DNA from: Lachnospiraceae bacterium UBA938
GTDB taxonomy: Bacteria; Bacillota; Clostridia; Lachnospirales; Lachnospiraceae
Direction of reading: 5' to 3'
DNA: 49,838 bases
NCBI GenBank assembly: GCA_002293475.1
Contig: DBDG01000054.1
Location: 39,279-89,116, forward strand
A model generated the notes under the pieces. The model did not search any database. It saw nothing but the letters and a program-made list of their open reading frames with translations, and was not told the DNA's origin. Every line of letters begins with the position of its first letter. Positions within the stretch are counted from its first letter, which is position 1. Position numbers and translations under genes: made by a program. Of this stretch, positions 17,583-26,349 are shown one piece after another.

Positions 17583-18755
17583 TTACAGCTCCAGAGCTTC
17601 ATATGCCAGATCGCGTATAGCCGGGTGAATGACATCGTAGGCGATACGCATACCCAAAACATGCTGGGTATAGCAGATACTAAGACGGTGAAACGGATCC
17701 ACCAAGCTATAGGCACCGGCCGCCCCGTCCCAGCCAAATTCACCGAGCGGGCTTTTAGCTGCCTGAGGATCGCTCATTACCCGGACACCTAAGCCATAAT
17801 TATAACCGACTTTACCGCTCTCCTGAAAGTCCGCCCGCATGACACCGGTCAGATAACCGTAGCTCAATCGCATAACCGACTGCTCACTGAGAATCCGGGT
17901 GCCGTCGGCGGCGCGGCCGCCGTTACATAAGGCCTCCAGAAAGGCGCTGTAAGCATCAGTGGTACCGATCAGGCCAGCGCCGCCGCTTTCATAAGCTTCC
18001 GTAAGCTGAAAGCTATTACTTAACCCGGCAGCGGCCATCGCGCCGGTTGCCATGTCGATGGCATACTGTGCCGCCAGCCGCTCCTTGACCGGGCCGTCCC
18101 GGAAAAAGAAATCGCTGGTCTTTAACGGAGCAAACAAATTAAGGGATAAATATTCGCCCAGTGTCATCCCGCTCACCGTTTCGATGACAGCCCCCAGAAC
18201 ATCATGAGCCAGGCTGTAGCCCCACCGAGCCTGCGGTTCATAGATAAGCGGCATGTCAGCCATGGCCCGCACCATTTCCCGGGTTCCAGCGCGGCCGCCG
18301 CTTTGTTCCGCCGCCTGACGGATTGCCAAAGCTTTCGTATCATAGGAAAATCCGGCAGTCATCGTCATCAGATCGATGATACGGATGGGATTATGAGCCA
18401 GATGACAGGGCGCATCCGCGGCCGGCCAGTCAAACGGAAAACCGTTTATTACAAAATTATCCGCCACCCGCATGATACCAAACTCCGGCAGATACTTCCG
18501 CAGTTCATCATAAAAGCCCAGCCGTCCCTGCTCAATGAGCTGGAGAACTGCTGTCATCGTGATTAGCTTGGTCATGGAATAGAGATAAAATAGGTGCTGT
18601 TCATTAAGCGGAATCTGCCGCTCATAATCTGCGTATCCGCACATATGCCGATAAACTGTCTGATGGTTATAGGTGATTTTCAGATCCAGCGCCGGTACAC
18701 CGTACCGGCCCTCTAAAGAATCCAAGTAGTCAGTTAAGGGGGCAAAATTCATCAC
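17583..18755 (-). CDS. Serine hydrolase of the class C beta-lactamase/esterase family
   Basis: This 390-aa cytoplasmic protein without a signal peptide belongs to the beta-lactamase/DD-peptidase fold (PF00144). The SxxK motif is Ser60-Met-Thr-Lys63. The Tyr motif is Tyr180-Ser-Leu (GYSLAHDVLG) in place of Y-x-N, as in family VIII esterases. Absence of an export signal and location after an esterase gene favour an esterase role over antibiotic resistance. It is the last gene of the minus-strand run that starts with the right importer permeases (33 bp after the esterase at 18789) and converges on the LacI gene. Confidence 0.85.
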   Translation of the reverse strand: MMNFAPLTDYLDSLEGRYGVPALDLKITYNHQTVYRHMCGYADYERQIPLNEQHLFYLYSMTKLITMTAVLQLIEQGRLGFYDELRKYLPEFGIMRVADNFVINGFPFDWPAADAPCHLAHNPIRIIDLMTMTAGFSYDTKALAIRQAAEQSGGRAGTREMVRAMADMPLIYEPQARWGYSLAHDVLGAVIETVSGMTLGEYLSLNLFAPLKTSDFFFRDGPVKERLAAQYAIDMATGAMAAAGLSNSFQLTEAYESGGAGLIGTTDAYSAFLEALCNGGRAADGTRILSEQSVMRLSYGYLTGVMRADFQESGKVGYNYGLGVRVMSDPQAAKSPLGEFGWDGAAGAYSLVDPFHRLSICYTQHVLGMRIAYDVIHPAIRDLAYEALEL

Positions 18756-18788
18756 AAACCTCCGTATGTTCTAAGTATAAAAGAAATG

Positions 18789-19628
18789 TCAAAAAGGGTT
18801 ACCGGCATCAGCATCCTTAAGGCCAAAAAACTTAAGGGCTTCTTGGATGGCCAGATCCCAGAAACTCCACTCGTGTTTATAACCAGGCAGCGTAAACCAT
18901 TGGGCTTCCAAGCCGATTTCCTGGCAGTGCTCTTTAAACAGCATCAGGTTACCATATATCAGGCTGTCGTCTTCGCCGCAGGCAAACATCAGCCGCGGCA
19001 GCGTACCGGTTCCAGCCTTTTGGTCGATAATATCCCAGACATTCTCATTGGAAGCGATAAAAGCCTCTAAGCCGCCAGCATTGTTCAGTGATCTTTTCAG
19101 GCGGAAATTCTCCGTATCCAGCATCATATCTTCATTGCCCGGCCGCATCTGATGGAAATCCTGCGGCGCGGCGGAAAGCACCGCCGCCGCGGCAAAGCGC
19201 TCTGGAAAGTTGACGGCATATTTAATGGTTCCCCGCCCGCCCATCGACAGGCCGGCAATAAAATTATCTTCCCTCCGGTCACTGACCGGCAGCCAGCCAT
19301 AGATCAACGGCATCAGCTCAGCGGTAAGATAATCGTACATCCGGTAGCCCATCATAAACTCATTCCAGTTAGAGTAATTGGAATTTAACGCCGCCGGCAT
19401 GACCACCACCAGATTCCGCTGGGATGCATAAAGTTCGATATTGGTGCGCCTTACCCAGTCGGTATTATCGCCGAAGGTTCCGTGCAACAGCCAAAGCACC
19501 TTATATTTCTCCCCGTTACGGTAAAAATCAGCCGGTGTTATCTGACGTGGCTTGTCTGGCAAAATGACGCTAATCTGATGATTGCCGCCAAGATATTCGC
19601 TTTCATAATTGTAGGTCAGCAGTGACAT
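18789..19628 (-). CDS. Cytoplasmic esterase, PF00756-like
   Basis: This 279-aa alpha/beta-hydrolase has a complete triad: Ser128 in AGLSMGGRG, Asp220 or Asp221 in CGEDDS, and His252 in GYKHEWSFWD. The sequence WLLHGTFGDNTDW is the family's oxyanion region. It is homologous to the active esterase at 7402 and the pseudoenzyme at 6560. No signal peptide. The 128-bp AT-rich gap before it, with a TATAAT on the minus strand near 19690, leaves open a separate promoter. It has an AAAGGAG ribosome site and is followed by the beta-lactamase-fold hydrolase. Confidence 0.9.
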   Translation of the reverse strand: MSLLTYNYESEYLGGNHQISVILPDKPRQITPADFYRNGEKYKVLWLLHGTFGDNTDWVRRTNIELYASQRNLVVVMPAALNSNYSNWNEFMMGYRMYDYLTAELMPLIYGWLPVSDRREDNFIAGLSMGGRGTIKYAVNFPERFAAAAVLSAAPQDFHQMRPGNEDMMLDTENFRLKRSLNNAGGLEAFIASNENVWDIIDQKAGTGTLPRLMFACGEDDSLIYGNLMLFKEHCQEIGLEAQWFTLPGYKHEWSFWDLAIQEALKFFGLKDADAGNPF

Positions 19629-19756
19629 ATTTTTTCTCCTTTATAGTTTTTAATTTATATTTTTAGTATCTTAGGGTTACTTTATAATTATACTTGTGTT
19701 ATTTTTGCGTGTTATTCATGCATTAGGATATTCATCCATTAACATAGGCAGCTATA

Positions 19757-21226
19757 TTACAGTTCCCGCTCCTCCCCGCGCTCCGGATCATAATACCGGA
19801 TCCGGTAAGCCTTTGTCCGGAAATCGGCATGCAGCTCGGTCCAATAATCTCCGTGCCGCCATGTGACAGCCAAAAGTCCATTTTCTAAATCGTCTTCCAC
19901 CGCAATATCCCCATTAAAACCCGGATAGCTGTTGCGGAACCGCATCACTTCAAACATACGGGTCAGCAGCGGTGTCCGGACGGCTTCCGCAATCTCTTCC
20001 GACGAATACGTATGGCGGTTGATGCTGCGCGGTTCTTCTCCGCGTTTTAGTGCCTCGATATCATTTTCCCCAGCCAGCAGGCCGACATAGTACACCTGCG
20101 GAATCCCCGGGGCATAGAACTGAACCAGACGGGCCAGCAGGTAGGCGTCATCGTCACTGCCAAGCGCCGAATAATAAGTACACATCAGCTGATAAGTCTG
20201 TTTCCGCCCATCATCCTTCTTTATAAAACTAGGGAATTTCATATGCGCTTCCGCCGGCTTGGTAATCAGCCCGACCTCTTTCTGCACCACTTCGATCTCC
20301 TCATCGGTCAGCAATCCGGCCACATCGACGACCCCGATCCCGTCATGGGTATCAAGTGTGGTGAACTGCTTCCGGGGACAGATCTTCAGCCAATGAATCA
20401 ACCGGTCGGTGCGTCCGGTCATAAGGCCGTGCAGCAACAGCATCGGCAGCGCAAAATCATAGACCCAGTAACCACGATCGGCCATCTTCATCTGGATCTG
20501 GTAATTCTCATGGATCTCCGGCAGCATCTCGACACCGCTTTCCTTAAGCGGTTCCATACCTATCTCCAGCACCTCCCATATCTCCGGCTCGACAAAAAAG
20601 CAACTGGTTCCCGGCCGCTTCGAAGCATAAGCAAAAGCATCGAAACGGATCAGCGGGGCATGGGCGGCCAGCCGGCGCAGATTGCGGTCATAATAGTCAC
20701 GGGCCGCCTGCGTATAAGGATCAATATCCACCTGCTCGGCAAAAAAAGTATTCCATAGCTTAACGTTCTTCCCGTCCCGGCGGGTAAATTCAAAATAGGG
20801 TCCCTGCTCCTTACGCCGATACAGAACCGCCAGCTCTTCCTCAGTCGGTTCGCCGCCTGGCCAGAATTCATTCCAGTGGATGAATAAATCGCGGTAGGGT
20901 GAAGCATCGCCATTCTCCATATAGTCGTTAAATTCCTGACACCGCACCGAGGCATGATTCAGCATAAAATCAACCATCAGATAATATTTCTCGCCCAGCC
21001 GGTCAATATCATCCCAAGTTCCGAAAGCCGGATCGACGCTGTCATAATTGACGACGGCAAAGCCGCGGTCTCCGGATGACGGGAAAAAAGGCAGGATGTG
21101 CAGCCCGCCGAACAAGCCGGGAAAATAACGCCCCAGCACTCCTTCCAGACCGGCTAGATCAGTACTTAAGCTGTCAGCATAAGTAATAAGCATAATTTTA
21201 TTTTCTATTTTTTTCATGGATTCCAC
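19757..21226 (-). CDS. GH13 subfamily 18 phosphorylase (sucrose phosphorylase type)
   Basis: This 489-aa enzyme starts at a GTG 4 bp after AAGGAGG; an in-frame ATG three codons later is an alternative. It matches sucrose phosphorylases closely in order and motifs: LITYADS, GLHILPFFPSSGDRGF, nucleophile Asp196 in LIRFDAFAYASK, acid/base Glu237 in LPEIHENYQ, transition-state Asp295 in LDTHDGIGVVD, and TYYSALG/QVYYVGLLAGENDIE. The reaction would be phosphorolysis of an alpha-glucoside (sucrose or relative) to alpha-glucose 1-phosphate. The acceptor loop differs from the classical Bifidobacterium enzyme (YRRKEQG and TYQLM), so sucrose 6-phosphate or another glucoside is possible. It sits directly after the importer permeases. 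Confidence 0.88.
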   Translation of the reverse strand: MESMKKIENKIMLITYADSLSTDLAGLEGVLGRYFPGLFGGLHILPFFPSSGDRGFAVVNYDSVDPAFGTWDDIDRLGEKYYLMVDFMLNHASVRCQEFNDYMENGDASPYRDLFIHWNEFWPGGEPTEEELAVLYRRKEQGPYFEFTRRDGKNVKLWNTFFAEQVDIDPYTQAARDYYDRNLRRLAAHAPLIRFDAFAYASKRPGTSCFFVEPEIWEVLEIGMEPLKESGVEMLPEIHENYQIQMKMADRGYWVYDFALPMLLLHGLMTGRTDRLIHWLKICPRKQFTTLDTHDGIGVVDVAGLLTDEEIEVVQKEVGLITKPAEAHMKFPSFIKKDDGRKQTYQLMCTYYSALGSDDDAYLLARLVQFYAPGIPQVYYVGLLAGENDIEALKRGEEPRSINRHTYSSEEIAEAVRTPLLTRMFEVMRFRNSYPGFNGDIAVEDDLENGLLAVTWRHGDYWTELHADFRTKAYRIRYYDPERGEEREL

Positions 21227-21265
21227 AAACCCTCCTTCTATGTTAACTGATTCTGTTTCCTTCCG

Positions 21266-22150
21266 TCAACCTTTGACGGAACCGACCGTAATACCCTTGA
21301 CAAAATACTTCTGAAAGAAGGGATAGGCCGCCAAGATCGGAATTACGGCAATCATCGCCAGAGCCATGCGGATGCTGACATTGGGCATCTGCCTGGTACT
21401 TACCATAGCGTTTGAATGGGACTGCAAAAAGGTAACGTTGGCCATCACCGAATTCAGGACGTTCTGGATGCCATACAGCTCCGTGCGAACCGAAAGGAAA
21501 TAAACACCGTTGGTCCAGTTATTCCAATACGCAATGGCTGCCATCAAGGCCACGGTGGCCATGATAGGCCGCGACATCGGCGTGACGATCCTGGTTAAGA
21601 TCCGCAGTTCACTGCTACCGTCGATCCGGGCGGCCTCAATAACTTCGTCAGGGATATTGGACATGATATAGGTCCGCATCATAATGACAAAGAAAGCATT
21701 CATCATCAAGTAAGGAACCACCATCGCGGCAAACGTATCACTGATATTGAATATCCGAGTATATATCAAGTACGTAGGGACAAATCCGCCGTTAAACAGC
21801 ATCGTAAAAAAGAGAAAGAAAGAAATTACCTGTCGCCCGTACAGATCCTTGCGCGATAGCGGATAGGCAAACAGGGTAGTCATTAACACATTGGCACCCG
21901 TTCCGACGGCAGTGATCGCAAAGCTCATGAAATAAGCCCGGAGGATCGGTGCCCGCAGGTTCCATAAATAGCTATAGGCATCAATGCTGAACTGCCGCGG
22001 ATACAAATCATAGCCGTAGAGAGCCAAGGTGGCTTCATCCGTCAGCGAACCCGATAATAGGAGGATAAAGGGCATCAGGCAGATCAGGCATAACGCAGTA
22101 ACGAAAACAGTCATGGCAAGACGAAAAATCTTGTTTTTATAAATCATCAT
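21266..22150 (-). CDS. Carbohydrate ABC transporter permease, YtcP/LplC type (right importer)
   Basis: This 294-aa permease has an N-terminal membrane helix (about residues 10-32), the EAA loop (IEAARIDGSSELRILTRIVTPM) and the family's C-terminal QKYFVKGITVGSVKG. It is a homologue of the permease at 24-914. It starts 15 bp after its LplB-type partner and is followed after 39 bp by the phosphorylase gene. This ties the phosphorylase to the imported sugar. The ATPase is missing from the window. Confidence 0.93.
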   Translation of the reverse strand: MMIYKNKIFRLAMTVFVTALCLICLMPFILLLSGSLTDEATLALYGYDLYPRQFSIDAYSYLWNLRAPILRAYFMSFAITAVGTGANVLMTTLFAYPLSRKDLYGRQVISFFLFFTMLFNGGFVPTYLIYTRIFNISDTFAAMVVPYLMMNAFFVIMMRTYIMSNIPDEVIEAARIDGSSELRILTRIVTPMSRPIMATVALMAAIAYWNNWTNGVYFLSVRTELYGIQNVLNSVMANVTFLQSHSNAMVSTRQMPNVSIRMALAMIAVIPILAAYPFFQKYFVKGITVGSVKG

Positions 22151-22165
22151 TACACCTCCGTAGTC

Positions 22166-23089
22166 TTAAAATAAAGCACTGTCCTTGTCTAACCTACGGA
22201 CAATGATATTGGCGAGCAGCACTAGGATAAAACCAAGCACCGACTGCATGAATCCAGCCGCGGTCGAACGGCCGATGTCGTTGAGCTGCAGCAATCCTCG
22301 GTAGACAAACGTATCGATCGTCTGGGTGGTACTGTAGAGCATCCCGCTGTTCATCGGCACCTGATAAAAAAGCCCGAAATCGGAATAACAGACCCGGCCG
22401 ACCGCCAGCAGGACCAGCGTGATAATCGTCGGCTTCAGCGCCGGCAGGGTAATGGCGGTAATCTGCTTGCCAATCCCCGCCCCGTCAACCACAGCGGCTT
22501 CGTAATAAGCTTTGTCCACCCCGATCAAGGTCGAGTAATAAAGAATCGAGCTGTAGCCAAAATTCATCCATAGGTAAACAATGGTCAGGATATATGGCCA
22601 GTGCTTGGGATTGTTATACCAGCTGATCGGTTCAATCCCTAAAAGCGGCAGGACGGAATTATTTAAAAAGCCGTTATTGCCGCTTAAAAACGCGTAAACG
22701 ATATAACTGACGATCACTGTCGAGAGCAGGAACGGAATCAGGATCACCACTTGGCTTGTCCGCTGAAAGAACTTGGACCTGACCGCATCCAGCGCAATCG
22801 CCGTCAACACCCCGGCAAAATTACCCAGCAGGATAAAGGCCAGATTGTACAAAATAGTATTACGGAAAAAGATCACCGCCTCGTTGCCGCGGAAAAGATA
22901 GACAAAGTTATCAAATCCTACCCACGGGCTTTGGAAAAGGCCCAGCGCATAATTGACCTTCTTAAAGGCCAGCGCCAGCCCGGCCATCGGCATATAATTA
23001 TTGACGATCAAATAGATAATACCGGGTAAAAGCATTAAATACAACGGAATACTGCGTCTGAATCTATGAATCGCACTTTTTTTCCTCAT
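22166..23089 (-). CDS. Carbohydrate ABC transporter permease, LplB type (right importer)
   Basis: This 307-aa permease is a homologue of the one at 924-1847. Its N-terminus SIPLYLMLLPGIIYLIVNNY and EAA loop (YEAAVVDGAGIGKQITAITL) define the LplB type. It is the first gene of the minus-strand operon permease - permease - phosphorylase, and probably esterase - serine hydrolase. Its start is divergent from the binding-protein gene at 23370 across a 280-bp region with repeated GATTTCTG motifs. Confidence 0.93.
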   Translation of the reverse strand: MRKKSAIHRFRRSIPLYLMLLPGIIYLIVNNYMPMAGLALAFKKVNYALGLFQSPWVGFDNFVYLFRGNEAVIFFRNTILYNLAFILLGNFAGVLTAIALDAVRSKFFQRTSQVVILIPFLLSTVIVSYIVYAFLSGNNGFLNNSVLPLLGIEPISWYNNPKHWPYILTIVYLWMNFGYSSILYYSTLIGVDKAYYEAAVVDGAGIGKQITAITLPALKPTIITLVLLAVGRVCYSDFGLFYQVPMNSGMLYSTTQTIDTFVYRGLLQLNDIGRSTAAGFMQSVLGFILVLLANIIVRRLDKDSALF

Positions 23090-23150
23090 AAATAAATGTT
23101 TCCTCCTAATCTGTTCATACTATACCTAGGATACTATTATTGCCAGTGCC

Positions 23151-23307
23151 GATGCTATCGGATTTCTGCTGTGTATTATCAGATTTCTGTGAAAAAGTGA
23201 TTTTGATGCTCTTTGCGGTTTCTTTCTATCTGGAGCGTACCTTAGCAAGTGACCGTAGCAGAAAATCAATGATTTATGTCAGAAAAACGATAGCATCTTG
23301 ATTTCTG
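23151..23307. promoter_or_regulatory. Inverted and direct repeats in the divergent control region of the right importer
   Basis: GATGCTATCGGATTTCTG (23151-23168) is repeated inverted as CAGAAAAACGATAGCATC (23280-23297) with two mismatches in 18. The GATTTCTG part also occurs directly at 23182-23189 (21 bp after 23161) and 23300-23307, with a reverse CAGAAAATC near 23260. Spacing of 21 bp is the pattern expected for AraC-type sites, so the YesN regulator at 9431 is a candidate binder. No convincing -35/-10 pair was found. Confidence 0.55.
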
Positions 23308-23369
23308 ACTTTGTTACCATTAAGTCAGTCAACAAGAATCAAATAAAATATCACCATAGGAGGACAATT

Positions 23370-24950
23370 ATGAAAGCAAAGTTTTATCAAAAAACCGTTG
23401 CCTTGCTGCTAGGGACCTGTATGATCATCAGTCTGCTGGCTGGCTGCGGCAATACCGGCGGCGATACCGGCACCAATGACACCGCCGATGGTCAGACTGC
23501 CTCGGATGCCGGCGCAGCGGAAGGAACCGCAGCAGAAGATAATTCTGCATCAGCGGGTGAATATCCGGTCATCCGAATGAACTACCATATTGTATTCGGT
23601 AGCAGCGACGAAGCGGAAATCGAAGAAAAGTTAAACGTTATCATGCGGGAAAAGGCCGGCGCCGAAGTGGATCTGGTCGGTATTGAGTTTGGTAACCTAG
23701 TCACCCAGACCAACCTGATGTTGACCGGCGGCGATGACGCCTTGGATTTATTTACCTCTTTCTGGTATACCTCAATCAGCAACTTGGTCGCGAACGGCCA
23801 GATTATTCCGCTGGACGATCTCCTAGAATCGGACGGGCAGGACGTCCTGGCTCAGTTCGAAGGTTTTGAAGAATATCTGGACTGCGCCCGGGTCGGCGAT
23901 GCCTTATATGGCACCCCTTCCGTTTATGCATGGTGCAGCGAGAATCTGTATATGGTTCAGCGGTCTACATCCGAAGCCGCCGGTATCGACTGGAGCCAAG
24001 TAAATGATCTGGATTCGATGACCGAAGCCATGCTGGCTATGAAGCAGGCCAGCCCGGACAAGTATTTTATCCCCGGTTCTACTGAAACCTACTGGATCCC
24101 CAAAGACATCGACTATTTCGGTGATACCAACTTCTTAGGAGTACTGACCAATCCGACCGAAAGCACAACGGTGGAGAATTACTACGAATCGGATTACTTC
24201 CTTAATTTCTTGGAAAACGTTAAGATCTGGAAAGAAAATGACTTAATCAGCCCTGATCCGTTAAGCAATTCCAGCCCGACGCTTCTTAATCTCCAGGCCG
24301 GTATCGTTGACGGAACCCCTGGTTACAGCTGGGATGCCCAGGTCGGCATCGCCTCTTCAGGGGCTCAGAATCAGTTGGATGTGGTCGGATCCGCCGTTAC
24401 CGAACCGCTGGCAACCAGCGGCGACGTCACCACCTATATGTGGCATATCAGCTCTTTCTGTGAAGACCCCGCGGCTGCCATGAGAGTCCTCGGCGTACTG
24501 TATTCCGATCCGGTAGCGGCACAGTTAGTCGCCAACGGCATTGAAGGCAAAGAATATGTCATCAATGAAAACGGCCAGATGGAATATCCGGAAGGCAAAG
24601 GTATGGCCGACGTGAACTGGCCGGCCGCCAGCATGGCAGTATGGCCGAATGTCATGTTATGCGAGACCTGGAGCCATGAACAGCCCGATGTCTATGCCCA
24701 AATGAAAGAAAAGAACCGCGTCGCCAATAAATCGCTGGCCTTAGGCTTCCAGTTCGATTCAACGGCAGTGGCCAATGAGATGACCGCCTGTGCCAACGTG
24801 GTTGCCCAGTACTATATGCCGCTGATGTACGCGGAAAGCAATATTGACGAAACCCTGCCGGTCTTCCAACAGGCACTGAAAGATGCCGGCGTAGATACCA
24901 TTATTGCGGAGAAACAACGTCAGTTAGACGAATGGCTGGCCGCTAAGTAA
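23370..24950 (+). CDS. Extracellular solute-binding lipoprotein of the right sugar importer
   Basis: This 526-aa lipoprotein has a signal peptide with lipobox LAGC and the lipid Cys at residue 26, then a Gly/Thr/Asp/Ala-rich linker to about residue 70. It belongs to the same large binding-protein group as the protein at 4828 but is clearly diverged, so the two importers should differ in ligand. The frame is open to a TTG at 23298; the ATG at 23370 has AGGAGG 7 bp upstream and begins the signal peptide, so it is the start. The gene is divergent from its permease genes and ends at a strong terminator. Confidence 0.93.
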   Translation: MKAKFYQKTVALLLGTCMIISLLAGCGNTGGDTGTNDTADGQTASDAGAAEGTAAEDNSASAGEYPVIRMNYHIVFGSSDEAEIEEKLNVIMREKAGAEVDLVGIEFGNLVTQTNLMLTGGDDALDLFTSFWYTSISNLVANGQIIPLDDLLESDGQDVLAQFEGFEEYLDCARVGDALYGTPSVYAWCSENLYMVQRSTSEAAGIDWSQVNDLDSMTEAMLAMKQASPDKYFIPGSTETYWIPKDIDYFGDTNFLGVLTNPTESTTVENYYESDYFLNFLENVKIWKENDLISPDPLSNSSPTLLNLQAGIVDGTPGYSWDAQVGIASSGAQNQLDVVGSAVTEPLATSGDVTTYMWHISSFCEDPAAAMRVLGVLYSDPVAAQLVANGIEGKEYVINENGQMEYPEGKGMADVNWPAASMAVWPNVMLCETWSHEQPDVYAQMKEKNRVANKSLALGFQFDSTAVANEMTACANVVAQYYMPLMYAESNIDETLPVFQQALKDAGVDTIIAEKQRQLDEWLAAK

Positions 24951-24977
24951 TCAAACAATTTTCTATAAGAACACGAG

Positions 24978-25018
24978 AAGCCGCCGATTTACCGGTCATG
25001 TCAGTATATCGGCGGCTT
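24978..25018 (+). terminator. Rho-independent terminator after the binding-protein gene
   Basis: AAGCCGCCGAT (24978-24988) pairs with ATCGGCGGCTT (25008-25018), an 11-bp GC-rich stem, followed by TTTATAT. It closes the 23370 transcript and separates the catabolic locus from the MFS gene. Confidence 0.9.
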
Positions 25019-25093
25019 TTATATGAATGATTTTACGAAAGAATAATACTCTTAATTACTGACTTGAGTCCGCAAAACGGACAGGGGGGCAAT

Positions 25094-26281
25094 ATGGAAC
25101 AAACAAAACTTTGGAACCGTCCGTATATTTTTATACTTATTATCAATACCTTCAACGCATTTTCCTTTTATATGATTGCCACAGTTCTGTCAAAGTATCT
25201 GGTCAGCTTTGGTACTGATATTTCCCTGGCTGGCTTTATTGTCGGCCTGTTCTCGCTGACCTCGCTGGTCTGCCGGCCGTTTTGCGGGATCATGGCGGAT
25301 CGGCTGAATAACGTCCGCTTGTTAAAATTAAGCAATATTTTTATGACCGTCGGCTTAGTCGGCTTTATACTGACCACCAGCATCCCGCTGATCATTTTCT
25401 TCCGAGTTCTGCACGGTATCGGTTTTGCCATCGGCGGAACGGCTCAGATCGCGCTGGCATCCCGCTACATTCCGGCTGGGCGGATGGGTGAAGGCATCGG
25501 CTATCAGGGCACGGGCATGGTAGTGGCCTCAGCGGTTGCCCCGGGGATCGGCTTGATGATTACCGAACAGATCGGCATGCCGGCGACCTTTCTTGCCGCG
25601 GCGGTATTGACAGTAGTGGCCTTTTTCCTGTTGTTTGCCTTTCAGGAACAAAGCGAGCAAGCCCGCAAAGCGTTCTCCCCTAAAGATTCTAAAAAGCGGC
25701 TGTCCTGGAGCGATGTGATTGCCGTCAAAGCCTTGCCATATACCTTTGTGGCCAGCACCTTTTCCTTTACGAACGGAATCATTGCCGCCTATCTGGTACT
25801 ATATGCGGAAAACCTCGGCATTACCGGCGTCAGCGTTTACTTTACCGTCTGCGCCGCTGTGTTATTTGTGGTGCGGCCATTTTCCGGGAAGCTGATGGAC
25901 AAGAAAGGACTGCACTATACCGTCCTGCCGGGACTGCTGGTGACAGCCAGCTCTCTGTTCATACTCGGTCGCAGCGCCAGCTTGCCGCTCATCCTGCTGA
26001 CCGGTGCCCTGCGTTCCCTGGGCCAGGGTGCAGCGCAGCCGTCCCTTCAAGCTGGCTGTATCAATCGGGTCGGCCGAGAAAAAACCGGGGTTGCCACCAG
26101 CACCTATTATCTGGGCGGCGATGTCGGCCAGGGCATCGGACCGATGCTGGGCGGACTGATTATCGGCCAGCTTGCCGGCATCGCCGGATACCGGATCGTA
26201 TTTGATATCTGCGGCTTGTTGATGTTGGGTGCGCTGATATTCTTTGTAGTGGTATCCCGCCGTAAGAAGGATGAGGCATAA
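25094..26281 (+). CDS. Major facilitator superfamily transporter
   Basis: This 395-aa protein has about 12 membrane helices and the MFS signature between helices 2 and 3 (GIMADRLNNVR). A central cytoplasmic loop of basic and polar residues (EQSEQARKAFSPKDSKKR) lies at about residues 190-210. It resembles YfkF/arabinose-efflux-type drug/H+ or sugar exporters; the substrate is not predictable. The frame is open to a TTG at 25064; the ATG at 25094 has ACAGGGGGG upstream and is preferred. The 68-bp gap to the deacetylase gene suggests one transcript. Confidence 0.9.
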   Translation: MEQTKLWNRPYIFILIINTFNAFSFYMIATVLSKYLVSFGTDISLAGFIVGLFSLTSLVCRPFCGIMADRLNNVRLLKLSNIFMTVGLVGFILTTSIPLIIFFRVLHGIGFAIGGTAQIALASRYIPAGRMGEGIGYQGTGMVVASAVAPGIGLMITEQIGMPATFLAAAVLTVVAFFLLFAFQEQSEQARKAFSPKDSKKRLSWSDVIAVKALPYTFVASTFSFTNGIIAAYLVLYAENLGITGVSVYFTVCAAVLFVVRPFSGKLMDKKGLHYTVLPGLLVTASSLFILGRSASLPLILLTGALRSLGQGAAQPSLQAGCINRVGREKTGVATSTYYLGGDVGQGIGPMLGGLIIGQLAGIAGYRIVFDICGLLMLGALIFFVVVSRRKKDEA

Positions 26282-26349
26282 ATGGCTAGTGCTTAAAAGG
26301 ACACCTTTATCCTTAGCATGCACATTAATAAAACGTACAGGAGATTAAG

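Noticed and set aside
17583..18755. Antibiotic-resistance beta-lactamase
   Set aside because: There is no export signal, the Tyr motif is Y-S-L rather than Y-x-N, and the context is catabolic; family VIII-like esterase is more likely.
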